Assembly: GCA_016858145.1 (NCBI GenBank) | Contig: JAEHOE010000028.1 | Span: 682,001-746,000 of the forward strand | Source: Edaphochlamys debaryana | Lineage: Eukaryota; Chlorophyta; Chlorophyceae; Chlamydomonadales | Reading direction: 5' to 3' | DNA: 64,000 nt | Part shown: one piece after another, positions 11,648 through 21,637 of the stretch | Position numbering within the stretch: the stretch's first letter is position 1 | Layout: every line of letters starts with the position of its first letter | Notes under the pieces: generated by a model | Databases searched by the model: none | What the model was told of the DNA's origin: nothing | What the model saw: only the letters and a program-made list of their open reading frames with translations | Program-made: the position numbers and the translations under genes

Positions 11648-14600
11648 ACCGCGGCCAGCTGCTGGGGGTTGTACAGCGGCACCTCGGCGGCCTCCTCGGG
11701 CGTGTAGTCGCTCTGGGGGAGGGGGAGGGAGGTTGTGGGCGGGGAGTGGTGGACAGGGGAACGAGGTGTTGCTCGAGCAAGGGAGCTCGGTGCGGGACGG
11801 CGGGGGGCAAAGGCCGCATGCGTGCCCACGACCCAACCCCATTCCTCAACCAGTAAGCACAGGCCCGATCCTTCGAACGGGTACAGGATGTCGTTGGCAA
11901 ACACAGGGTACGCACCTGCAGCAGCTTTGCGATCTGTCCGTACGCCTCTAACCCCACCTTGTCATTCAGAAACCCCCAGAACCCTTCACAACTCACGCCC
12001 GACCCGCCCACCTGCAGCAGCTTTGCGACCTGTCCGTGCGCCTCCGCAATGTTGGACTTGACGGGCTTGAGCAGGATGGCGTGCGTGGCGGGGTTGGGCA
12101 GGTACAGCCGCATCTTGCCCACGGCGGCCGGCAGGGGCCCGCCCGGGCCCAGCGCGGCGTTGACTCGGCCCACCACCTCGGCCAGCTTGGGCACCGAGGC
12201 GAAGGCCTGGGGGTCGGGGTGGGGTGGGGTGGGGTGGGGTGGGGTGGGTGGGTGGGTGGGGCCGGGTTAAGGGCGGTGTTTGTTGCTAAGCGGGGTCGCG
12301 GAGATGTTGGAGGTGGGGTCAGGACGGTCACAGGCAACCGGCAGAGATAGGCTTCGGAAGCAGCGACTGCCGGTAGCGCACACAGCCCCGAAAGCCGCCC
12401 CCTGGCTGACCTGCTCCCGCATGGGCTTGGCGGGTGCGCCCCCGTGTCCGGACGCCAGCCGCACCGCCGTCACCTGCGGGGCAGGGAGGCAGGGGGGTAG
12501 GGGGGAGGGGAGGGGAAAGGCGGGTGTCGACACAGGGAGACGGGCGGGGTGGTCATGGCGAGGCGCGCGCTGCGCTGCGACTCAGGCGCCAAGCTGGTAC
12601 AAGTGGTCAGTTGCGGAGACCGGCATTTCCCCCCCCCCCCACCTTGGTGATGAATGACAGCATGGGCTCCACCGCCACCTTGGTGAGGGCCATGATGAGC
12701 GCCTCGCACACGGACTGGGGGGCAGGGGGGGGGAGTGGGGGGTCGTGAAGGTGTTCCAAACGAGGAGGGCAAGTTGAGACCGACGTCGCCGCACCTAAGA
12801 CTCCTGCTGCTGCCCGCAGGCGAGGCAGCAACAAACACAAACACGCTCATTTCCTCCCGTCCCCCCCGCCCCACCTTGAGCTTCCCCGGCTCCTTCTCCC
12901 CTGCCCTCCCCTGCCCTGCCCTCCCCTGCCCTCCCCTGCCCTGACCTTTGCCTCTCCTTCCTTCTGCCCTCCCTCGCCTCCCTCCCTTGCCTCCTCCCTC
13001 CCCGCCCCTCCTCCCCTCCACACCTTGAGCGCCTTCTCCAGCTCCTTCTTGGAGTCCAGCTGGAAGGTCAGCACGCGGGGCCCCGAGGCGCCCAGCATGC
13101 GAACCATGGCGTTGGAGGGGCCCAGCGTGAACAGGCTCTCCTGGCCGACCATGATGCGCCTGGCGGTTGAGGCGGTTGGCGGTTGGTGGTTGGCGGTTGG
13201 GAAGGTTGGTGGTTTGGGCAGTTGGGAGCGGGCTCGGGGCGTGGGCCATGGCCTCTACGGTTTGAGCCGCAGCTGAGGGACTGCCCACAGCCCTGATCCT
13301 ACAGCTGTGAGCCGTGGTAGGGGCCCCTACCCGCAGCCCACAACACAACCCCGGCTGCCGCCCGGCCCTCACCTCAGGTGCTCGCGCATGTGGGAGAAGT
13401 CCAGGTCAATGTCGGTGACCGCAAAATCCACGTCGAACGGCACGATCTGCTCCCGAAGGAAAAGCAGGTTCCGGATCATGAACAGCTGGGCGTCCAGCGG
13501 CGTCGTGGCGCTGCCGCCGCCGCCAGCGGCGGCGGCCGCCGCCGCCGCCGCCGCTGCGGGCCCCGAGGCGGGCGCCGGCGCGGCGGCTTTCTTTGCGATG
13601 AGCCGGCTGGCGTTTTGTACGGCAACGGTGCATGCGGATACGGCTTCCTGGGCCAATCCGCCGAAGATCTTGGAATCCACGGCGCGGTAGAGCTTGGAGA
13701 GGACCAGGAGCGTGGCTTTGAGCGGCGGGAAGAGGGAGACGTAAGGGTCTGCGGAGGCGCCGCCGGCGGAGGCGGAGGCCCCGGCGGCGGCGCTGGAGGT
13801 GCCGTTGGCGGAGCCGGCGGCGTCGCCGTCGGGCTGGCCGTTGTCGTCGCCGGAGGGGGAGGAGGAGGGCTGCGCGTCCTGGCGGTGGAACGGAAGGGAC
13901 GGGCGCGGCAGGGTCGGTGGGTGGGCTGGGCGAGTGTGCCCGGTGCCAGTAATGCATCGGTACCCTCCCGCCCACCTCCCCTGCCTGCCCCCATCCCCAC
14001 ACACCTGCTCCCGCGCCGCCGCCGCCGCCTGCTCCAGCAGCTTGGCCGGGTAGTCCACGTCATCGGGGGCCACGGAGTAGCTGCTGATCTCGTCGCGGAT
14101 GTAGGCCTGGGGGGGAGGGGTCGGGGGCCGGGGGGGTCGGGGGAAAGGGGGGGTCAACAAGGTGTTTGGGCGGAATGGGAGGGGACCGGGGGAGTGCGGA
14201 TCTCGTCGCGGATGTAGGCCTGGGGGGGAGGGGATGAGTTAGGAGTATGGGAGAGAGGGCGGAGAGAAAGAGCGGCAGCCGGCGGGGGGGGGAAGGGAAG
14301 GGATGATTTTCGGAGCATTGGAGAGCGAAGGAAGAGAGGGTAGGGGGAGGGGGCCGTGGGAGTTGAGATTGTTTACAGCGGCCCAAGGCTGGTCATTGTG
14401 TACAAGTGCAGCCGAGGCGTGTGCTCCAAGTGGGCCCAGAGCCGAGACCGCGACGCCTCCCCCTGCCATGAATGGGCAGCTCGGGTGCGTGTTTGGACCC
14501 CCAAGACTGCCCGGTCCCCAACCGCCTGCTCCCTGTCCCCGCCCTTCGCCCTCCCAGCCCGTTGCCCCTCCCCAATCTCCCGCGCCCCATGTGCATCCAC

Positions 14601-17600
14601 GCCCCACGCCCCACCTGCACCCGGAAGATGAGCCGCCCCTGCACGTCCGCCAGGCACCGCCCCAGCAGCGGCTTGAGCGCCTCGCCGCCCACGCCCCGCC
14701 GCGCCAGCTGCTCGCCAAGGACCTGCGGGGAGCGGAGGGGTTGCTTGGGTTTAATGACAGTTGGGCGCTGTTGCGCTGCTGCTGCTACTGCTGTGCTCGG
14801 GGCTGGTCGCGAAAGCGTCGCGTGACGGCGCCGCAGCACGGTGCACGGGGGATTGGGCTGAGCTCGTGGTGGCCCCTGCTGCGCTGGTGCATAGCGGCCG
14901 TAGACCCTCAGCCGCAGGGAGACAACAAGGCTCGGGGCTGGTCGCGAGAGCGTCCGGTAACAGCACCAGAAGCAGAGTATCGGGCAATCCCAGGCAATCC
15001 CAGAGATGAACACTATGCTGCGCCATGGCACGCTTCGGCGCACGCTGCGTCCCTGTTCGCTGTCCCTGGCCCCGCTGAGCGCAGCACAGGCCTGCATTGC
15101 GAGACACCCGACCCTGGCCCCCCTGCACTCCCCTCCAATCGCCCTCCTGCCCCCAGCCAACACCTCCGCCCCCACCTCGTGTTTGAGAATGTCCACCAGC
15201 TCACACAGCTCGTCCAGGTCCTGGGGGGGGGGCAGCAAGGGGCAGGTTTCATGGCGAGGGCACGTGAACGCTGGCAGCGGGGACCGCCCGCTAGGCGGAA
15301 GCGCGTCAGCGGGGGGGGGCCTGCAGAGAGCGGCAGCGCTGCACGCAGCCGGACCCTGTTTCACTGCCACAGCCTGGGTCCTGTCCTTTCCGCTTGCTTG
15401 GGCCTCCCAAGCCTTTCTAAACTAGGCTCAGCACAAGCGCCTACGCGACCACCACCGCAGGCCTCATCCAATGCCTCCGGGCCAACTTCCGGCACTACCA
15501 GCGGGACCGCATGCCACGCACCGCACGCCGCCGCACGCCGGCACCCCCACCGCGCCCGCGTCACGCCCAGCACGCGCAGCACGCACCTGCATGACCACCA
15601 CCGCGGGCCGCAGCTGGTCGTACAGCAGGGTGGCGAGGGGCTCCAGCAGGGGCGCAAGGGCCTCGGCGGAGGAGGGCAGCGCGGGGGCGGGGGCGGAGGC
15701 CTGGGGGCCGCCGGGCGCCCCGGGCTTGGAGCCCTTGGCGCCCGGGGTGGGGCCGGCAGGCTTGGCGGAGTCCTGGGGGGGCGTGGGGGAGGGTTGGGAG
15801 GGATGCGTGTGATGGGCGGGGTGCGTAGAGGGCGTGTGAGGAGGTCGGGAGTCAGTGCACCCATTCAAGCCAACGGTCGGGGTCGCGCTCCCGGCCCCAC
15901 AGCGGCCCGCCTGCCTGCGGCGCCTTTGCCCGCAGTGCCATGCCTCCTTGACTGCCCCGAAGAAACCCTTCATCCCCCCCCAAACCCCACCTGCTGCGCC
16001 TGCGCCTGGCCGGGGAAGAAGTGCTCGAACAGCTGCACCTCCAGCTGGCACACCTGGGGGGGTGGGGAGGGGAAGGATGGGAGGGGAGGGCGGGGTGGTG
16101 GGGGTGACTCTCAACGGCAGCCCGCGAGCTTCGTGCCGACCATGTCCATGGAACCTGAAGCTGGCCGCTGGTCGGTCCCGGGATCACCGTCAAGCCAGCC
16201 TGGTCGGCAGCACTCCTCCCCCGCCCAAGGACGGGCCCAAGAGCCCTCCAATTCCAGTCCGCTCCCCGGCGGGTTGGGTGCCTCCGCGGCTCACCCTGCC
16301 CAGGTGCTCGCAGCCGTTCCGTGTGAAGAGCGGCAGCGGCTGTGCGGCGTACTGCGCGATGCGCTGCTGCACGTAGGGGGAGATGAGGGCCAGGCGGGCC
16401 TGCGGGGGGTGGGGTGGGGTGGGGAGGGGTGGGGTGGGGGCGGGAAAAGAAGATCAGGAGAGGGGTGGAGGTGGGAATGGGGCAGGCCGCAGGAGTGCAT
16501 GGGCTGAGCAACAGGGCACGGCCTGCCGCCCCTGAGGCCACACCCAGGACCAGCTGGCCTTCCCAGCCGGCTCCCACGGCCGGCTCCCTCGCGCCAGCAG
16601 CGCCTGAGCACACACACCACCCAGCGCGCTCCCCGTCACTCGGTCCCTGCCCGGAGGCGGTGCCCCAACCGCACACCCGGCACCGCTGCTGCCGAGCACT
16701 GCCAGCACACAGGGCGGAGCAGCCCGTCGCACCTGCGCATACAGGCCGTTGCGCACCCAGGTCCCCCTGGCTTTTCCGGCCACGAGCGCTTTCCCCAACT
16801 GCATTCGACCCCCTGGGTGCTGCCGACCCCACGGGTGCTGCCCCAACCGCGCACCTGCGCGTACAGGCTGTTGCACACCCAGGTCCCCCTGGCTTTTCCG
16901 GCCACGAGCGCTTTCCCCAACTGCATTCGACCCCCTGGGTGCTGCCGACCCCACGGGTGCTGCCCCAACCGCGCACCTGCGCGTACAGGCTGTTGCACAC
17001 CCAGGTCCCCCTGGCTTTTCCGGCCACGAGCGCTTTCCCCAACTGCATTCGACCCCCTGGGTGCTGCCGACCCCACGGGTGCTGCCCGGCCCGCGCACCT
17101 GCGCGTACAGGTTGTGGCACTCGGCCAGCAGCCGGGCGTACTCGGGCCGGCCCGCGCGCGCCTCCACCTCGCGGAGCAGGCCTGGGGTGGGGATGCCCGA
17201 GGGGGTGGGTGGGGGGGCAGCAGGGAGCCGGGAGGGCAGCTAGTGAGCGATGAGCCGAGGGGGGCAGTTGGCAGGCAGGTGGGCGGGGCCAAAATGGAGG
17301 GGTACGCCTGGGGCCTCGGTGGTTACGGCCGCGGCAGGGCCACCGCATGGCGGTCGGTAAACCCCACGGTTCTGTCCTCACTTTCCTCCATCCTTCCCAA
17401 CTTCACGCTAACCCAGCACGCTGCTCGCGTGCTCCAGCACCGCCCCCTCCAAGCCAGCCACCCACGATGCGATCCCGCTCAGCTCCATGCCACCCCCACC
17501 CACCCACCCTTGATGTTCGGCTCCGCCGCCGCCCTGAACCGCACGTACAGCATGGGCACCTCTGCGCCCTCAGCCAGCTGCGGCACGGCACCGGGAGCCG

Positions 17601-19399
17601 ACGGGGCCGCACCCGCGCCGGGGGCAGCCGGGGCCGCACCCGTGGGGCTGGGCGCGCCGCCGTTGGTGCTGGCGCCCGCCGCCGCGCCGCCGCCGCCCGC
17701 CGCCGCCTGCTGGATGGCGGCCTGCACCTGCTGCACCGCCGCCCGCAGCACCTGCTGCACCTTGGACCGCACCGCACCCAGCGCGCGGCCCTGGGAGGGG
17801 GAGGAACACGTGGAGCGGGAACACGTGAAGGAAGAGGAGCGAGGGCTAAGCCTCCGTCTACCCAACTCTGCCGCCGTAGCTGCCACGCCCCAGACCCGAG
17901 CCAACCCGACCCGAGCCTTTGCCGCACGCACCGCTGGTCCCAACCCATTCGCGCCGCGCCCTCGCTCCCTTCCCTTGCCAGCCCAAACCCGACCCCACGC
18001 CTCCACCGACCTCCGCCAACCGCTAACCGCCAACCACCAACCGCCGCCCACCTGCAGCTGCCTGAACTTGGCGCTGTACTGCCCCGCGTCCGCGTACTGC
18101 GGGTTGTTGGCCACGTAGGCCATGCAGTCGTCCAGCTTGCGGAGCAGCGTCAGGAACTGGTCGGCGTCCAGGGACAGCTGTCGGGGATGGTTGGGGATGG
18201 GGATGGGCGCGTGGGAGTGGGCGGGGGCTTGCAGAGAAAGGTGGGTGATGTTTGGCAGCGCGAGTTGGGAGCGCGAGGCTGAGAGAGGTGGCGGAGAGAG
18301 GCCTGGAAGGAGTCAAGGGAGGCCGGCCCCACGAGCATGTGCCCGCCCCAGCCCGCAAGCCCGCCCCGCCCATCCCACCAATACCCCATCCGCACCCCAC
18401 CCCTCGCCAGCCCCCCACCTGCGCCGCGTTGAACTGCGCGTACACGGTCTCGAACTCGTCGAAGAACCGCAGCTTGGCCCTCAGAGCGTCCGCGAACTCC
18501 ACCAGCGCCTCCTTCTCCCGCACCAGCTGCTCGCACGAGGCGTGCAGCGCGCGACTGCGCCCCGCCACGTCACGGTGCTGACTCAGCAGCGAGTCGAAGG
18601 CCTCCAGCGTCAGATCCACCTGGTGATGTGGTGTGGCGCGTGTGTGTTTTGGTGGTGGGGTGGGGTAGGGTGAGGGGGGCGGGCGTTTGACAGCCGAGCG
18701 GGCTGCTCTGTCGGCCCAATCGGCCCTGCCTCCTGGGCTCCTGCCCACGGCCCCTCCACCTAGCGGCCATCACCCTGTCTTGACTGCCCAGCGCTGCCCA
18801 CCCATTCCGGCCGCAACACCACCCCCCTCGGGCACCCGGGCACCCTCCACCCGCGCATCACCCCCACCCCACCCCCAGGCGGTCCGCACCCGGTCCGCAC
18901 CTTGCCCAGGATGGTCTCGCACGACCCCACGTGGCTGCTCAGCAGGTCCGCGTACCGCTTGTACTTCTCCTCCGTCTCGCTAGCACATGCCGCCTCCAGC
19001 TCGCTGTGCCACTTGTGGAACTGCGGGAGCGCCGGGAGCGCCCCAAGAGGAGAGGTAACTCGGAAAGAGGCTCTGGTGCTTGTAAGTCCCAGATGAGCGC
19101 CGCAGCAGCACTGCGAGTGCTGGGTCGCGTGTCAAAAGGAGCGCACGGGCGGGACGGAACAGTCCCGAAAGAGCGAGGCAGGCAAGCCGGGACGAATCGC
19201 GGGAGCTGCCCGGCTGTCCCGCAGGCTTCCATCGTACTTACCCGCCCCACCCCCCACTTCCCGACCCCCCACCTCCCGACCCCCCACCTGGCTGGTGTTG
19301 TGCAGCACCGCATCCTCCAGGGTGCCCACGTAGCTGTCCTTGGCGTGCGCCTGGTCCAGAGGTGCCTCTACGGCCGTAGAGCGTACATCGTCGACAACC
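11632..19399 (-). CDS. Conserved oligomeric Golgi complex subunit 3 (5' incomplete)
   Basis: COG3/Sec34 is a lobe A subunit of the COG tethering complex, which captures retrograde vesicles at the Golgi. About 18 exons match the family in order: VLHNTSQ and FHKWHSELEAACASETEEKYKRYADLL (19399-18901), VDLTLEAFDSLLSQHRDV (18620-18420), LDDCMAYVANNPQYADAGQY (18179-18053), RALGAVRSKVQQVL (17790-17511), EYARLLAECHNLYAQ (17182-17099), LPLFTRNGCEHLGR (16402-16296), QLFEHFFPGQAQ, LLYDQLRPAVVVMQ, DLDELCELVDILKHE, AYIRDEISSYSVAPDDVDYPAKLLEQ (14109-14007), REQIVPFDVDFAVTDIDLDF (within 13880-13374), LDSKKELEKALK, VAVEPMLSFITK, PKLAEVVGRVNAAL and the terminal SDYTPEEA exon with TGA at 11632-11634. Ala/Ser/Gly-rich insertions lie near 13500-13880. 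The first roughly 45 residues of the family are missing; the exon at 19399 is entered by a good acceptor, so a 5' exon lies upstream. Soluble, membrane-associated by complex. Confidence 0.93.
11917..12034 (-). repeat. Duplicated exon end and donor in a COG3 intron
   Basis: The end of the penultimate COG3 exon (GACAGGTCGCAAAGCTGCTG plus CAG|gtg, near 12034-12011) recurs about 94 bp downstream in the intron as GACAGATCGCAAAGCTGCTG plus CAG|gtg (near 11939-11917). The copy keeps a usable-looking donor. Confidence 0.8.
12213..12258. repeat. (GGGGT)n / (GGGT)n microsatellite
   Basis: Seven or so GGGGT units followed by GGGT units lie in a COG3 intron, with G-quadruplex potential on the plus strand. 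Confidence 0.9.
14086..14233 (-). repeat. Duplicated acceptor and exon start in COG3
   Basis: A 35-bp string that on the coding strand spans the C-rich acceptor and the first codons of the AYIRDEI exon occurs at 14086-14120 (the functional exon) and again at 14199-14233 in the upstream intron, 113 bp apart. The intronic copy breaks off after the codons for RDEI. Confidence 0.9.
16733..17110 (-). repeat. 121-bp tandem repeat spanning an exon end
   Basis: Three full 121-bp units, almost identical, run from about 16733 to the end of the EYARLLAECHNLYAQ exon at 17099. On the coding strand each unit contains a sequence like the exon end (TGTACGCGCAG|gtgcg) preceded by an ag, so every unit could in principle be spliced as a 34-nt mini-exon. 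Since 121 and 34 are not multiples of 3, including any unit would shift frame. Confidence 0.9.
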
Positions 19400-21637
19400 T
19401 AGGGGTGGCGTGGGTGAGGGCGGGTGGGGATGGGTGGGGGCGGGTGGAGATGGGTGCGGATGGGTGCGGATGGGTTCGGCTGAGTTCAGGCGGTGGCGGG
19501 TTCAGTGCGAGGGTGTGATGGCAGGAGCGAGCCTGGCTGGCAGGGGCGGGGCGGGGAGTGGTGTGGGATGAGGTGGAGGCCGGGGGCAGGAGGCTTTGAT
19601 GGGTGGGACGGCTTGGCGGAGGGTGACGGCCGGGCGTGCGCTAGCCTACGGAGGCTGAGCGTGCCGCCAGGTGGTGGGGGGCAACGCCACAGGCGCAGCG
19701 GGCGTGCGAGTGTCCAGGTCGCAAGGAGGGCGGGTTGTCACCCGGTCCTCGTGGAGCTGTGCGCAACAGCCCGCGCTCGGGGCGCCTTGCCGGTCACCCC
19801 CTTCCCCTTCTGGACCCCCTCGCGCCCGCAAGCCACGAGGCATGCTCGAGCTCGCAGGCCCCTTGCATGGCTTGTTTTGGGCTGCTAGGCCCGGGGTCGA
19901 AGGGCGTAAGGCTTGCTGCAGTAGCTCGGGCGTCCTGTGCTGTGCTGTTGCCCGTGGCTGCAGCCATGCCTGTGTATGCTGCTCACAGCCTTGCTGCCCT
20001 CCCCCCGCAGTCCCTCTGACATAATAAGGCGCCCAGCTGCTGAGCCGCAGGCTATTAGCGCCAAGAGCAAAGCCGGACCTCCGCGATCAACTTACGTGCG
20101 ATGGCAAAGGCCGCTGCGCACACGACTGGCCCAACGCCTCGACTGCCCTGAGCTGGCTTTCGCTCAGAGCGGCGGTTTTTTCCCAAATCGCAGCCTGCAC
20201 AGGGCCGGGCGAGCGTGTAGACCTGAGCGCGCCTTGCAGCAGCAGCGCACAAACTGTAAGCCCAAGGACGCGGATTTGAGACGCACCACATTGTAGCTTT
20301 TAGACGCCGCTCCAGCAAGCTGCTTCCCGGGGGCCCTTAGGCCCGAAGACTGTGACATTGATTTCCGCGACTGTCGCGGCCTTTGCAGACCTTATGCCAT
20401 GATCAGCTATGCAAGTGGAAAAGGGCACCACTGCGAGCAGGCACGAGCCTGAAGCGAGGCTAGTTGTGCGCCAGAGGCAGTTGCTCAAGTCCGCCTAAAC
20501 GCAGCTGGATCCGACACGCTCTGTGGAGCAAACGTCGCTGTACACCTGAAGCTGTACAGGGATGGGCACCGCGTGCATCCTAGCAGTGGACCGGGGCGGA
20601 CCAATCGCGCACGATGGGCACTGTGGACGCGCCTCGGTTCTGCTGCCTCAGTACAAGTTGTAACACTGTCTTGATATCTGATCGGAAGCCATTAATGAGC
20701 TTACCAAGACCTTGCCCTCGACCACCCTAGTAGTGCACACCATGCCCGCACGCCGGCTCCGCTGATAGCTCATACTACCACAGAAGCACTGTGCGGCAGC
20801 GATGCGGAGCCTTGGGGCGCCGTCGGGCGGTAAGGGGGGCCGAGGTCTGTCCGCCTAGGGTCGTGGCTGCGCGTGGCCCTCGTTGCGCGCAACACCTTCC
20901 TCCCGCCGTTTTCCCCCATCCCCCAAGCCCACCTCTCTCACCCCACCCGCATCCGCAGGCATTAACAGCCGCCCCAATCTTTCAACACGCGGTGCCGTAT
21001 GCAGCCTTCCCTCTCGGGGACTGGGCCGACAGGCCCGGCCCAGCCTCATAGCTCCCGCCTCCGCAGGGCAGGGCCACCTCCCCTCCGCCGCCAGCGGCCC
21101 GGGCCCGGTCCTAGCGGGCCCCTGGCCCTGCCCTAGCCATGGCGCCTCCACAACCCAGGGACGCTCCTGGGTGTGTGGGGCCATGCGTCAGCCCTCCCGC
21201 CGGCCACCGCTGCGGCTGCAAACGCGGCCGCCCGGAGACGAGGTGCGGTCGAGCCCGGGCCACACCGGGGGGCTGCTGCTACCGTGCATGGTGGTGCGAA
21301 TCCGTTGCGGCCATGCACACCTCCGCGAACTGAGTGAAAAAAGGGCTTGGCTATGAGGGTCGGTTGGGGACGCGGTCCAAACCCTTCCTAGCTCCGGGCC
21401 TCCGGCCGGTGGCGTGGGTCCAGAGCGGAGGGCAGCACATCCCCCCCAAGCGTGGACTGGTGGACACCCACCGCCCAACTCGGTGCTCATGCCGCACATG
21501 CCCCCGAGTGTCCAGACTTATGCTTTTCGGAGTCTCTTAGTGTCCGCCTGGCTGTCCTCTGGCCATGGGCCTGAGTGCCAAACCGCCGCTCACCGTCCCT
21601 CGCCCGGCCTGCCCCATGGCCCTGCACTGCCCCCCAG
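19400..21637. other. Gap between two gene bodies; missing 5' exons expected
   Basis: COG3 (minus) and the DEG-like gene (plus) diverge from here, and both lack their 5' ends. Their first exons and promoters should lie in this 2.2-kb stretch. I could not pick a start with confidence. An ATG at 21139 (MAPPQPRDAPG, then gtgtgt) is one possible first exon for the plus-strand gene. Confidence 0.4.

Noticed and set aside
16414..18118. Long plus-strand frame of 433 codons across the 121-bp repeats
   Set aside because: It is antisense to COG3 and passes through its introns; the length comes from the tandem repeat and GC bias.
19646..20488. Minus-strand frames as the missing COG3 5' exon
   Set aside because: None of them resembles the N-terminal block of COG3 and none ends in a donor of the right phase; the 5' exon remains unplaced.
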